From: Actinospineispora acaciae DSM 45401
GTDB taxonomy: Bacteria > Actinomycetota > Actinomycetes > Mycobacteriales > Pseudonocardiaceae
Direction: 5' to 3'
DNA: 64,000 bases
Assembly: GCF_000620785.1 (NCBI RefSeq)
Contig: NZ_JIAI01000018.1
Location: forward strand, 1-64,000
Both the position numbers and the translations under genes were made by a program. Positions 43,723 through 52,630 of this stretch are shown here, one piece after another; positions within the stretch are counted from its first letter, which is position 1, and each line of letters starts with the position of its first letter. The notes under the pieces are model-generated. The model did not search any database and was not told the DNA's origin. It saw nothing but the letters and a program-made list of their open reading frames with translations.

Positions 43723-44898
43723 ATGGTCACCGACGGCGCCGGGAAGACGGCGGCACTGCGCGACATCGCGGAGGTCATCGAGAAGATCGGCGCGGACGCC
43801 GCCGAGCGCGACCGGGGCCGGGTGCTGCCCCGCGACGAGCTGGCCGAGCTGCTGCGGGCCGGGATCGGCGCGCTGCGGGTGCCCGCCCGTTACGGCGGAT
43901 ACGGCGCCTCGCTGCCCGAGCTGGCCGAGGTGCTGGTCTCGCTGGCCGCCGCGGAGTCCAACCTGAGCCAGATCCTGCGCGGCCACCTCGGGCTGGTCGA
44001 GCTGCTGCGGCAGTGGCCGGCCGGTGACCAGCGGGACGCGCTGCTCGCCTCGGCCGGGCGGGGGGAGTTCTTCGGACCGGCCGGCGCCGAGCGCACCTCG
44101 TCCGACCTGGTGTCGCTGGGCACCACCCTGGTCGAGGAGGACGGCCGGCTGTTCCTGCGGGGCCGCAAGTACTACACCACCGGCAGCCTGTTCGCGGACT
44201 GGCTCAACGTCCTGGTCCGCCACGAGGGCCGGTTCCAGGCGGTCGTGGTGCGCCGAGGCTCGCCCGGGCTGGAGGTCATCGACGACTGGGACGGCTTCGG
44301 GCAGCGCCTGACCGCCAGCGGCACCGCGGTGTTCGACAGGGTGCCGGTGGACCCCGGTTACGTCTTCCCGCACGACAACCCCGAGGTCAACGACTTCGCC
44401 GAGGCGTTCTACCAGTTCGTCCACTCCGCGACCCAGGCCGGCATCATCCGCCGGCTGGCCGACGACCTGGCCGAGGTGGTCAGGGGCCGCACGCGCAGCT
44501 ACCCGCTGGCGCCGACGCAGGAGCCGCGCGAGGACCCGCAGGTGCTCGGCGTGGTCGGCGAGGTGCACAGCCGCGCGTTCAGCGCCAGGGCGAACGTGCT
44601 GCTGCTGGCCGCCACGCTGCGGGACGCCGCCGGCCGGCCGGAGGTGTTGCGCCGCGCGCTGGTGGAGTCGGCCGCCACCCAGGTGGTCAACACCAGGCTG
44701 GTCGGCGAGGCGTCCTGGCTGGCCTTCGACGCGGGCAGCGCCTCGGCCACCCGGGCCGCGCTCGGCCTGGACCGGCACTGGCGCAACGCCAGGACCGTCT
44801 CCTCGCACAACCCGGCCATCTACAAGGCAGCGCTGGTCGGCCGCTACGCCGTGACCGGCACCGTCCCCGGCGGCTTCCTCAACTCGCCGGTGACCTGA
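43723..44898 (+). CDS. SfnB/DszC-like flavin-dependent monooxygenase
   Basis: 391 residues with acyl-CoA-dehydrogenase fold. The C-terminal WRNARTVSSHNPAIYKAAL is characteristic of the SfnB/DszC branch, which oxidises organosulfur compounds with FMNH2 and O2. RKYYTTGSLFADWLNV is the central beta-domain motif. It starts 25 bp after the nitroreductase gene with AAGGAGA before the ATG. The neighbouring sulfonate transporter supports a role in sulfur acquisition. Confidence 0.88.
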   Translation: MVTDGAGKTAALRDIAEVIEKIGADAAERDRGRVLPRDELAELLRAGIGALRVPARYGGYGASLPELAEVLVSLAAAESNLSQILRGHLGLVELLRQWPAGDQRDALLASAGRGEFFGPAGAERTSSDLVSLGTTLVEEDGRLFLRGRKYYTTGSLFADWLNVLVRHEGRFQAVVVRRGSPGLEVIDDWDGFGQRLTASGTAVFDRVPVDPGYVFPHDNPEVNDFAEAFYQFVHSATQAGIIRRLADDLAEVVRGRTRSYPLAPTQEPREDPQVLGVVGEVHSRAFSARANVLLLAATLRDAAGRPEVLRRALVESAATQVVNTRLVGEASWLAFDAGSASATRAALGLDRHWRNARTVSSHNPAIYKAALVGRYAVTGTVPGGFLNSPVT

Positions 44899-44922
44899 GC
44901 CCGCACCGAGAAAGGGGTCGCC

Positions 44923-46125
44923 GTGACCGCCGCACCCATCGTGAACCCGAGCTCCCCGGTCTCGCCGGCCGCCGAGAAGGGCGTGCTGCTCACCGACGCG
45001 CAGCTGGCCCGGTTCCATGAGCGCGCCGCCGGCTACGACCGGGACAACGCGTTCTTCGCCGAGGACTTCGAGGAGCTGCGCGCCGCCGGCTACCTGGTGG
45101 CGCCCATCCCGCCCGAGTTCGGCGGCCGGGGGCTGCCGCTGGGCGCGCTGGCCAGGGAGCAGCGCCGGCTGGCGTACTGGGCGCCGGCCACCGCGCTGGC
45201 GGTGAACATGCACCTGTACTGGACGGGCCCCACCACCGCGCTCTACCGGCGCGGCGAGACGACGCTGCGCTGGCTGCTCGACGCGGTCGGCTCCGGCGCG
45301 GTGCTCGCGGCCGGCCACGGCGAGCCCGGCAACGACCTCGGCCTGGACGACTCGCTGACCTCCGCGGTGCCCCGGCCGGAGGGCGGGTACACCTTCACCG
45401 GGCGCAAGACGTTCACCTCGCTGTCCCCGGTGTGGGACAAGCTGGGCCTGCACGGGCGCGACGACTCCGACCCGGACCGCCCGAAGATCGTGCACGCGTT
45501 CGTGGACCGGGACAGCCCCGGCGTGTCCACGGTGCCGGTGTGGGACGCCCTCGGGGTGCGCGCGACCGCGAGCGACGACACGGTCCTGGAGTCGGTGGCG
45601 GTGCCGGCCGAGCGGGTGGTGGCCGTGCAGGAGCTCGGCGGCCCCTACCCGCCGTTCGTCGCCGGCATCTTCCAGTGGTACCTGCCGCTGGTGTCCAACG
45701 TGTACTTCGGCATCGCCCGGCGCGCGCTGGACCTGGCCATCCAGGCGTCGGTGCGGCGCGGGACGCTGGCCCTGCCCGGCCGGACCCACGCGCACAAGCC
45801 GGCCGTGCAGCGCCAGATCGGGCAGGCCGAGATCGCGCTGGACGCGGCGTGGTCGCTGCTGGAGAAGGCGGTCGCGGACCTGGAGGACAGCGCGGACTAC
45901 GGGCGGTGGTGGACGCCGCGCCTGTTCGCCGCCAAGGAGTTCGCGGTGAGCACCGCCAAGCAGGTGGTGGACGTGGCGGTGCAGGTGGTCGGCGCGTCCT
46001 CGGTGAGCAAGCGCCACGAGCTGGAACGGCTCTACCGCGACGTGCGCACCGGCAGCCTGCACCCGCCCAACTCCGACGCGGTGCTCGACGTCATCGGCCG
46101 CACGGCGCTCGGCCTGTTCCCCTAG
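44923..46125 (+). CDS. Acyl-CoA dehydrogenase-family flavoprotein
   Basis: 400 residues, acyl-CoA-dehydrogenase fold: helical N-terminus, beta domain (GRKTFTSLSPVWDKLGLHG) and C-terminal helices ending GRTALGLF. GAAAGGGG precedes the GTG. Third gene of the flavoprotein operon. Like its neighbour it may be an FMNH2-dependent oxygenase or desulfurising enzyme instead of a beta-oxidation enzyme; the substrate is unknown. Confidence 0.85.
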   Translation: MTAAPIVNPSSPVSPAAEKGVLLTDAQLARFHERAAGYDRDNAFFAEDFEELRAAGYLVAPIPPEFGGRGLPLGALAREQRRLAYWAPATALAVNMHLYWTGPTTALYRRGETTLRWLLDAVGSGAVLAAGHGEPGNDLGLDDSLTSAVPRPEGGYTFTGRKTFTSLSPVWDKLGLHGRDDSDPDRPKIVHAFVDRDSPGVSTVPVWDALGVRATASDDTVLESVAVPAERVVAVQELGGPYPPFVAGIFQWYLPLVSNVYFGIARRALDLAIQASVRRGTLALPGRTHAHKPAVQRQIGQAEIALDAAWSLLEKAVADLEDSADYGRWWTPRLFAAKEFAVSTAKQVVDVAVQVVGASSVSKRHELERLYRDVRTGSLHPPNSDAVLDVIGRTALGLFP

Positions 46126-46149
46126 CCGTGCCATGAGCTGTGCCATGCC

Positions 46150-47778
46150 CTACCCGGCCGCCCGGTCCAGCCGCCGGTGGCCGGCGATCGCGGCCAGCAG
46201 CTCGCGGGTGTAGTCCTCGGCCGGGTCGGCGAACAGCTCCTCGGTGGGCCGCAGCTCCAGCAGCCGCCCGGCGCGCATCACCCCGACCCGGTGCGCGATG
46301 CGCCGCACCACCGCCAGGTCGTGGGAGATGAACAGGTAGCTCAGCTCGGCGTCGCGCTGCAGCTCGGCGAGCAGCTCCAGGACCTGCGCCTGCACCGAGA
46401 CGTCCAGCGCGGACACCGGCTCGTCGCACACCACCAGGTCCGGGGACAGCGCCAGCGCCCGCGCGATCGCCACCCGCTGGCGCTGCCCACCGGACAGCTC
46501 CGCCGGCTTGCGGGCCAGCACCGAGGCCGGCAGCGCCACCCGCTCCACCAGCTCGGCCGCCCGGCGCCGGCGCTCGGCCGGGGAGCCCACCCGGAACGCC
46601 CGCAGCGGCTCGGTGATCACCTCGTCCACCCGGAACCTCGGGTCCAGCGAGGCGTACGGGTTCTGGTAGACCAGTTGCGCGCGCCGGCGCAGCTCGCGCC
46701 ATGCCCGCCCGCGCACCGCCGTCACGTCGACGCCGTCGAAGTGGATCGACCCGGAGGTCGGCTCGTCCAGCCGCAGCAGCAGCCGCGCGGTGCTGGACTT
46801 GCCCGACCCGGACTCGCCGACCAGCGCCAGCGTCTCGCCCCGGCCGATGCCGAAGCTGACCCGGTCCACCGCCCGCAGCACCCCGCGCCGCCCGTTCACC
46901 CTGGGCAGCGGGAACTCCCTGACCAGGTTGGTCACCCCGGCCACCGGGGCGGTGTGCCGCGGCGGGTGCGGGGACGCGGTGGCGGCGCCCAGGCCGGGCG
47001 CGCTGTCGATCAGCGTGCGGGTGTAGGCCTGGGCCGGGCGGCGCAGCACGTCGGCCACCGCGCCTTCCTCGACGACCCTGCCCTGGCGCATCACCACCAG
47101 CCGGTCCGCCCGGTCGGTGGCCACCCCGAGGTCGTGGGTGATCAACAGCATCGCCATGCCGGACTCGCGGCCGAGCAGCTCCAGGTGGTCCAGGATCTGG
47201 CGCTGCACCGTGACGTCCAGCGCGCTGGTCGGCTCGTCGGCGATCAACAGCTCCGGGCCGGCGGCGATCGCGATGGCGATCAGCACCCGCTGGCGCATGC
47301 CGCCGGACAGCGTGTGCGGGTACTGCTCGGCGCGCACCTCCGGATCCGGCAGCCCGGCCCTGGCCAGCAGTTCCACCGCGTCCAGCCGGGCCCGCCGCCG
47401 ATCGGCCAGTCGGTGCGTGCGCAGCACCTCGGCCACCTGCGCGCCGATCTTCCTGACCGGGTTCAGCGAGACGGTCGGGTCCTGCGGCACCAGCCCGACG
47501 CGGCGCCCGCGCACCTCGCGCAGCGCCCGCTCGGGCAGCCCGGTCAGCTCGCGACCGCCCAGCAGCACCCGCCCGGCGTCGCGGCGCCCGTTCGGCGCCA
47601 GCAGCCCGATCAGCGCGTGCGCCAGGGTGCTCTTGCCCGAGCCGGACTCGCCGACCACCGCGACCACCTCGCCGGGCGCCACCCGCAGCGACGCCCCGCG
47701 CACCGCCTCCACCACCCCGCCGGAGACCCGGTACGACACGTGCAGGTCCTCGACCTGAAGGAGCGCGTTCTCGGTCAT
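46150..47778 (-). CDS. Dpp-type ABC transporter ATPase, fused DppD-DppF
   Basis: 542 residues with two complete ABC modules. First half: GESGSGKST, LSGGMRQR, LLIADEPTSALD. Second half: GESGSGKSS, LSGGQRQR, LVVCDEPVSALD. The ATG at 47778 overlaps the DppC stop by 4 bp. As the only Dpp-type ATPase in the window it could also energise the ATPase-less permease pair at 28.7-30.5 kb. Confidence 0.94.
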   Translation of the reverse strand: MTENALLQVEDLHVSYRVSGGVVEAVRGASLRVAPGEVVAVVGESGSGKSTLAHALIGLLAPNGRRDAGRVLLGGRELTGLPERALREVRGRRVGLVPQDPTVSLNPVRKIGAQVAEVLRTHRLADRRRARLDAVELLARAGLPDPEVRAEQYPHTLSGGMRQRVLIAIAIAAGPELLIADEPTSALDVTVQRQILDHLELLGRESGMAMLLITHDLGVATDRADRLVVMRQGRVVEEGAVADVLRRPAQAYTRTLIDSAPGLGAATASPHPPRHTAPVAGVTNLVREFPLPRVNGRRGVLRAVDRVSFGIGRGETLALVGESGSGKSSTARLLLRLDEPTSGSIHFDGVDVTAVRGRAWRELRRRAQLVYQNPYASLDPRFRVDEVITEPLRAFRVGSPAERRRRAAELVERVALPASVLARKPAELSGGQRQRVAIARALALSPDLVVCDEPVSALDVSVQAQVLELLAELQRDAELSYLFISHDLAVVRRIAHRVGVMRAGRLLELRPTEELFADPAEDYTRELLAAIAGHRRLDRAAG

Positions 47779-48674
47779 GTTCCCCTCGTCCACTCGCCGT
47801 CCAACGCCCGCGAGACCCGGTTCACCGACAGCACGGTGGCCGCTATCGCGAACCCGGGCAGCGCGCACAGCCACCAGGAGGTGGCCAGGTAGTTGCGGCC
47901 GTCCGCGATCAGCGCGCCCCACTCCGGCGCCGGCGGCGGCGCGCCGTAGCCGAGGAAGCTCAGCGCGGACACCTGCAGGATCGCCAGCCCGAACTCCAGC
48001 ACGGCCAGCACCAGCACCGGGCCGGCGGCGTTGGGCAGCACGTGGCGGCCCAGCGTGGCGTACCAGCGGGTGCCGACCGCGCGGGCCGCCTCGACGTAGG
48101 TGGCGCGGCGGATGCGCATCGTCTCCGCCCGCATCACCCGCGCGAAGCTGGCCACGCTCGCGACCCCGACCGCGATCGCCACCTTGGTGGTGCCGTAGCC
48201 CAGCGCGGCGATCAGCGCCAGCGACAGCAGCACGGCCGGGATGGCCAGCAGGGTGTCCACGAACCGCATCAGCCACTCGTCCACCCAGCCGCCCACGAAC
48301 CCGGCGAGCAGCCCGATCACCCCGCCGACCACCAGCGCCACCGCCACCGCGATCACCGTGGCCCGCAGCGACAGCGACGCGCCGTGCACCACCCGGGTGA
48401 ACAGGTCGCGGCCCAGGTAGTCGGTGCCGAACGGGTGCGCGGCCGACGGCGGGCGCAGCCGCAGCGCCGGCACCCCGGCCAGCGGGTCGCCGCCGGCCAG
48501 CACGCCCGGGGCGAACGCCGCGAACAGCACCAGCGCCAGGTAGCCGACCGACACCACCAGCCCCGGCCGGCGGCCGACGAACCCGGCCACCCGCCGCCAC
48601 CCCACCGCCGGCGGGGACACCGGGGCGACCCGGCCGGGGTCGCGCGACGGCACGAGCGTCACCAGGTCGGTCAC
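47775..48674 (-). CDS. Dpp-type ABC permease (DppC-like)
   Basis: 299 residues with the DppC layout: HPFGTDYLGRDLFTRVVHGA and coupling loop YVEAARAVGTRWYATLGRHV. The GTG overlaps the DppB stop (GTGA). It has an N-terminal Pro-rich extension (~25 residues) before the first membrane helix. It is paralogous to the permease at 28.7 kb. Confidence 0.93.
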   Translation of the reverse strand: MTDLVTLVPSRDPGRVAPVSPPAVGWRRVAGFVGRRPGLVVSVGYLALVLFAAFAPGVLAGGDPLAGVPALRLRPPSAAHPFGTDYLGRDLFTRVVHGASLSLRATVIAVAVALVVGGVIGLLAGFVGGWVDEWLMRFVDTLLAIPAVLLSLALIAALGYGTTKVAIAVGVASVASFARVMRAETMRIRRATYVEAARAVGTRWYATLGRHVLPNAAGPVLVLAVLEFGLAILQVSALSFLGYGAPPPAPEWGALIADGRNYLATSWWLCALPGFAIAATVLSVNRVSRALDGEWTRGT

Positions 48675-49615
48675 GCCGGAGCCCCCGTCGCGATGCGCGG
48701 GTCCAGCACCGGGTAGACCAGGTCCACCGCGAGGTTGACCAGCACGAACACCAGCGCGGCGAACACCACGACGCCCTGCACCAGCGGGATGTCCCGCACG
48801 CTCACCGCCTGCACCGTCAGCCGCCCCAACCCGGGCCGGGTGAACACCGTCTCCACCACCACCGCCCCGGCGAGCAGGTGCCCGGCGATGTAGCCGAGCA
48901 CGGTGAGCGCGGGCAGCGCGGCATTGCGCAGCGCGTGCCCCAGGTGGATGGCCACCCGGCCGACGCCCTTGGCGCGGGCGGTGACGATGTAGGGCTCGTC
49001 CAGCGCCTGCGCCAGGCTCTGGGCCAGCACCTGGGCGACCAGCGCGCCGGTGGGCAGCCCGAGCGTGAGCGCCGGCAGCACCACCGACTCCGGCCCCCGG
49101 GCGCCGACCGAGGGCAGCAGCCGCAGCTGAAAGGAGAACAGCTGCACCAGCATCAGCCCGACCCAGAACACCGGCAGGGACACCGCCAGCGAGGGCAGCG
49201 ACATCAGCACCTGCCGCAGCCAGCCCACCCGCGTGTAGGTCGCGGCCAGCGCCAGCGCGGTGCCGACGACCACCGCGACGGCCAGCCCGGCCAGCGCGAT
49301 CGACACCGTCGGCGGCAGCGCGTGCGCGATCTCCGCGCGGACGTCCTGCCCGCTCTGCACGGACAGCCCGAAGTCGCCGTGCAGCGCCGCCCACAGCCGC
49401 GTCGCGTACTGCACCGGCAGCGGCTTGTCCAGTCCGTACCGGGCGCGCAACGCGTCCAACTGGGCGGGGGTCAGCGGCTCGCCGTCCAGCCCGCCGCCGG
49501 CCATCGCCGCCACCGGGTCGCCCGGCAGCAGGTAGAGCACCACGAACGACACGGTGAACGCCGCCCACAGCACGCCGACGGCAAGGCCCAGCCGCCGCGC
49601 CAGGTACCTGCCCAT
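48671..49615 (-). CDS. Dpp-type ABC permease (DppB-like)
   Basis: 314 residues starting MGRYLARRLGLAVGVLW, with YLLPGDPVAAM, ARYGLDKPLPVQY and AKGVGRVAIHLGHALRN as in DppB. It begins at the base after the binding-protein stop and ends overlapping DppC, so the operon is tightly coupled. Confidence 0.93.
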   Translation of the reverse strand: MGRYLARRLGLAVGVLWAAFTVSFVVLYLLPGDPVAAMAGGGLDGEPLTPAQLDALRARYGLDKPLPVQYATRLWAALHGDFGLSVQSGQDVRAEIAHALPPTVSIALAGLAVAVVVGTALALAATYTRVGWLRQVLMSLPSLAVSLPVFWVGLMLVQLFSFQLRLLPSVGARGPESVVLPALTLGLPTGALVAQVLAQSLAQALDEPYIVTARAKGVGRVAIHLGHALRNAALPALTVLGYIAGHLLAGAVVVETVFTRPGLGRLTVQAVSVRDIPLVQGVVVFAALVFVLVNLAVDLVYPVLDPRIATGAPA

Positions 49616-51253
49616 CTAGTCCTCGGCCTTCGACGCGTCGGACAGCGTGATCCGGGACGAGGCGTCGAACCTGACCCCTCGCACGCCCGGCGCCACCCCC
49701 AGCACCGTGCTCAGCTCCACCACCGGGACCACGCTGTGCTCGCGCAGCAGCCGCCGTTGCGCGGCGGCCACCAGCTCGGCCCGGCGGGCCGGGTCGGCGG
49801 CCCCCGCCTGCGCGGTGAGCACGCCGTCCAGCTCGCCGGGCGGGAACCGGTAGTAGTTCGCCCCGCCGGTCCAGTACCAGCCGCGCAGGATGTCCGGGTC
49901 GGCCCTGGTGATGTTGCCCCAGATCGCCTCGAAGTCACCGCCCTGCTGCACCTGGGTGTTCTCCGCGATGGGCCGTTCGACCAGCCGCAGCTCGATGCCG
50001 ACCCGCCGGGCCTGCTGCTGGATCAGCTCCAGCGCCGGCTTGTTGGTCGCCGCGTTGGAGAAGAACGTCAGCGCGAAGCCCAGCCGCCGCCCGTCCCTGA
50101 CCCGGATCCCGTCCGGCCCGGGGCGCCAGCCGGCCGCGTCCAGCGTGGCGCCCGCCTGGTCGGGGTCGAACCTCAGCGCGGCGCCCGCGTCGGCGTAGGC
50201 CGGCGTGGTCGAGGACAGCACGCCGGTGGCCGGGCGCGTCTTCGAGGTGAACACCGCGCTCACCAGCTCGGGCCGGTCGACGGACAGCGACAGCGCGGCG
50301 CGCACCGCGGGCTCGGAGACCAGCGGCCTGGCCAGGTTGAAGCTGATCCCGAACGGGATGCCCGGGTTGGCCCGATCGAGCAGTTGCACCCCGGCTGTCG
50401 TCAACGGCTGCTCGTCCTGCTGGCCGATGCTGCCGATGGCGTCCACCTCGCCGGAGACCAGGCTGCCGGTGCGCACCCCGGACTCCGGAACGATCCGGAA
50501 CTCCAGCCGCTCCAGGTAGGCCTCGCCCTGGTGCGCCCACAGCGGCGAACCCCACCGGTAGCCGGCGCGCCTGGTCAGCGTGATCGACAGGTTCTTGACG
50601 TAGTCGCCGAGCACGAACGGGCCGGTGCCGACCACCCGCTGGCAGCGCTCGTCGTCCGAGCGGGACACCGTCGCCGGGGCCAGGATGCCCAGGCTGTGCG
50701 TGCTGGTGCCCTGCAGGAACTGCACGTTGGGCGCGGCGAACCGCACGGTGAACCGGGTCGGACCCTCCACGGTGGTGCCCCGGTAGCCGGCCAGGTAGCC
50801 CTTGGCCAGGGTGGCCCGCGCGCCCAGCTCGGGTATCCGGTCGAAGTTCTGTCTGACCACCTCGGCGGTCAGCGGCGTGCCGTCGCCGAACGTCACGCCC
50901 TCGCGCAGGGTGAAGGTGTACGCGCTGGCGTCCTGGTTCGGTTCCCAGGCGGTGGCCAGCCACGGCGTGATCCGCCCGGTGCCCGGGTCCTGGTCGGTCA
51001 GCGAGTCGACCAGCTGGCGCGCCGAGTAGATGCTGTCGTTGCTGCCCACCTGCTGCGGGTCGACGCAGCCCTGGTCGCTGGACACCGCGACACGCAGCGT
51101 GCCGCCCGGGCGCGCGGGGCCGGTCGGGGCGGCGCCGGTCGAGCCGCCGGAGCCGCATCCGGCCAGCGCCAGCGCGACCACGAGCGCGACACCGACCAGC
51201 CGGAACGGGCCGCGCGACGGCGGCCGGCCATGGTCCACTATGGACATGATCAC
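49616..51253 (-). CDS. ABC substrate-binding lipoprotein, family 5
   Basis: 545 residues with a lipobox (ALALAGC) and the family 5 binding-protein layout (LREGVTFGDGTPLTAEVVRQ). The predicted GTG start is not certain; an ATG six bases downstream is equally possible. A Cys-containing leader peptide and a strong promoter precede it. Context with SsuABC and SfnB-like genes suggests an organosulfur or sulfur-containing peptide ligand. It is similar in sequence style to the binding protein at 30.5 kb (for example VPESGVRTGSLVSGEVDAI versus VPESAVRVGSVLSGQLDAI). Confidence 0.9.
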   Translation of the reverse strand: MIMSIVDHGRPPSRGPFRLVGVALVVALALAGCGSGGSTGAAPTGPARPGGTLRVAVSSDQGCVDPQQVGSNDSIYSARQLVDSLTDQDPGTGRITPWLATAWEPNQDASAYTFTLREGVTFGDGTPLTAEVVRQNFDRIPELGARATLAKGYLAGYRGTTVEGPTRFTVRFAAPNVQFLQGTSTHSLGILAPATVSRSDDERCQRVVGTGPFVLGDYVKNLSITLTRRAGYRWGSPLWAHQGEAYLERLEFRIVPESGVRTGSLVSGEVDAIGSIGQQDEQPLTTAGVQLLDRANPGIPFGISFNLARPLVSEPAVRAALSLSVDRPELVSAVFTSKTRPATGVLSSTTPAYADAGAALRFDPDQAGATLDAAGWRPGPDGIRVRDGRRLGFALTFFSNAATNKPALELIQQQARRVGIELRLVERPIAENTQVQQGGDFEAIWGNITRADPDILRGWYWTGGANYYRFPPGELDGVLTAQAGAADPARRAELVAAAQRRLLREHSVVPVVELSTVLGVAPGVRGVRFDASSRITLSDASKAED

Positions 51254-51262
51254 CGAGGGATT

Positions 51263-51283
51263 CCCCGCGACACGGGGTCGCGG
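51263..51283 (-). promoter_or_regulatory. Overlapping alternative hairpins between leader peptide and binding-protein gene
   Basis: CCGCGAC (51265-51271)/GTCGCGG (51277-51283) and CCCCG (51263-51267)/CGGGG (51273-51277) share bases and cannot both form. They lie 10-30 bp before the binding-protein start and could be an attenuator or start-masking switch, though such pairs also arise by chance in GC-rich DNA. Confidence 0.35.
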
Positions 51284-51319
51284 ACCGATGTGCCGAGCTA
51301 CGGACGGGGGAGGCGCGAC

Positions 51320-51418
51320 TCAGCGGGTACAGGCGGCGCTGGCCACCCGCAGCAGGTCGACATGCCGCCGATAGCAGCAGCCGCCGTCTCCGTAGAACGA
51401 GCGCACAACGACCTCCAT
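51320..51418 (-). CDS. Cys-containing leader peptide of the Dpp-type operon
   Basis: A 32-residue ORF starting MEVVVRSFYGDGGCCYRR and ending RHVDLLRVASAACTR. The RRHVDLLRVAS(A)xC ending is the pattern of short leader peptides found before sulfur-metabolism operons in actinobacteria. CC and a third Cys near the stop would make translation sensitive to charged tRNA-Cys. It is 66 bp upstream of the binding-protein gene. Confidence 0.75.
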   Translation of the reverse strand: MEVVVRSFYGDGGCCYRRHVDLLRVASAACTR

Positions 51419-51511
51419 CGGTCCCGGCGGTAGCACCCGCTCCCGCTCGCGCGGGGGGTTGCTGCGACGTCGACGAGCCAGGTCTCTCGGCCGCTCTGGA
51501 TGGTTCGCCCA

Positions 51512-51541
51512 AATATGCACAAACATTACTGGTGTAGTCAA
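51512..51541 (-). promoter_or_regulatory. Predicted promoter of the leader-Dpp operon
   Basis: Read on the minus strand: TTGACT (51536-51541), 18-bp spacer, CATATT (51512-51517), inside the only AT-rich stretch of the divergent region and about 95 bp before the leader ATG. Confidence 0.65.
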
Positions 51542-51638
51542 GAATAACCGGCGTTCGTGCAGGTCGAAGCGGTGTGATCCGCGACCACCGACTCTGGAGG
51601 CGTTGCCCAGACGGATCGCGTGTTGTACAAAGTGCACC

Positions 51639-51713
51639 GTGACCGCCACGGCCCTGATCCGGCGCATCGCTGTTGATCTGTGTCGACTGCGCGGCGGCGT
51701 CTGTAGCCGCTGA
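51639..51713 (+). CDS. Cys-containing leader peptide of the SsuCAB operon
   Basis: A 24-residue ORF from GTG: MTATALIRRIAVDLCRLR, then GGVCSR and TGA. It has the same (R)R-x-x-VDL-CR...C-R pattern as the divergent leader. No ribosome-binding site precedes the GTG, while TACAAA (51626-51631) with TTGCCC 17 bp further upstream would place the transcript start at or next to the GTG, so it may be leaderless. It lies 54 bp before the permease gene. Confidence 0.75.
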   Translation: MTATALIRRIAVDLCRLRGGVCSR

Positions 51714-51767
51714 CCCACCGCCCGACAGTCCCACCCGCGCGCGACGGTTTCATCCACAGGGGTGTTC

Positions 51768-52625
51768 ATGACGTTCGCAGGCCCGCGAACCGCGCCCGGC
51801 CGCGCCTCGCCGCCGCCCGGTGCCCGCGCCCGACGGCGTGGGTCGCGGCTGGCCCGGCTCGGGCTGCCGCTGCTCTCGCTGGTGGCGTTCGTCGCGCTGT
51901 GGCAGCTGGTGGTGTCGCTGCGGCTGTGGAACGAGACGCTGGTGCCCGGCCCCGGGGCGGTGTGGCGCGCGTTCGTGCAGACCTCGGTCACGCACGACGG
52001 CACCCGCGGCTACTCCGGCACGTTCCTCTACGAGCACTTCCTGATCAGCATCGGGCGGATCCTCTACGGCGCCGGGGCCGGCATCGCGCTGGGGATCGCG
52101 CTCGGGCTGGTCATGGGGCTGACGCCGTGGCTGCGGGCGGTGTTCGAGCCGTGGGTGACGTTCCTGCGCGCGCTGCCGCCGCTGGCCTACTTCTCGCTGC
52201 TGATCATCTGGCTGGGCATCGACGAGCCACCCAAGATCACTTTGCTGGCGGTGGCGGCGTTCCCGCCGGTCGCGGTGGCCACCACGACGGCGGTGATCGC
52301 GGCGCCGCGCGGTCTGGTCGAGGCGGCGCGGGCGCTGGGCGCCGGGCGGTTCGAGGTGGTCAGGGACGTGGTGGTGCCCTCGGCGCTGCCGGAGACGATC
52401 ACCGGCATCCGGCTGGCGGTGGGCGTCGCGTACTCCTCGCTGGTCGCGGCGGAGCTGGTGAACGGGCTGCCGGGGATCGGTGGCATGGTCCGCGACGCCG
52501 CCAACTACAACAACACCCCGGTGGTGCTGGTGGGAATCGTGGTGATCGGGGTGTCCGGCCTGCTCATCGACGCGCTGCTGCAACTGGCCGAACGCCGGAT
52601 CGTCCCGTGGCGAGGAAGGCTCTGA
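51768..52625 (+). CDS. ssuC: Sulfonate-type ABC transporter permease (SsuC/TauC-like)
   Basis: About 285 residues with six membrane segments and the coupling loop EAARALGAGRFEVVRDVVVPSALPE, split here as EAARALGAGRFEV and VVPSALPETITGIR, typical of SsuC/TauC. The ATG at 51768 (a GTG six bases earlier is in frame) follows AGGGGTG. First structural gene after the Cys leader; SsuA and SsuB follow directly. Confidence 0.92.
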   Translation: MTFAGPRTAPGRASPPPGARARRRGSRLARLGLPLLSLVAFVALWQLVVSLRLWNETLVPGPGAVWRAFVQTSVTHDGTRGYSGTFLYEHFLISIGRILYGAGAGIALGIALGLVMGLTPWLRAVFEPWVTFLRALPPLAYFSLLIIWLGIDEPPKITLLAVAAFPPVAVATTTAVIAAPRGLVEAARALGAGRFEVVRDVVVPSALPETITGIRLAVGVAYSSLVAAELVNGLPGIGGMVRDAANYNNTPVVLVGIVVIGVSGLLIDALLQLAERRIVPWRGRL

Positions 52626-52630
52626 TCGTA

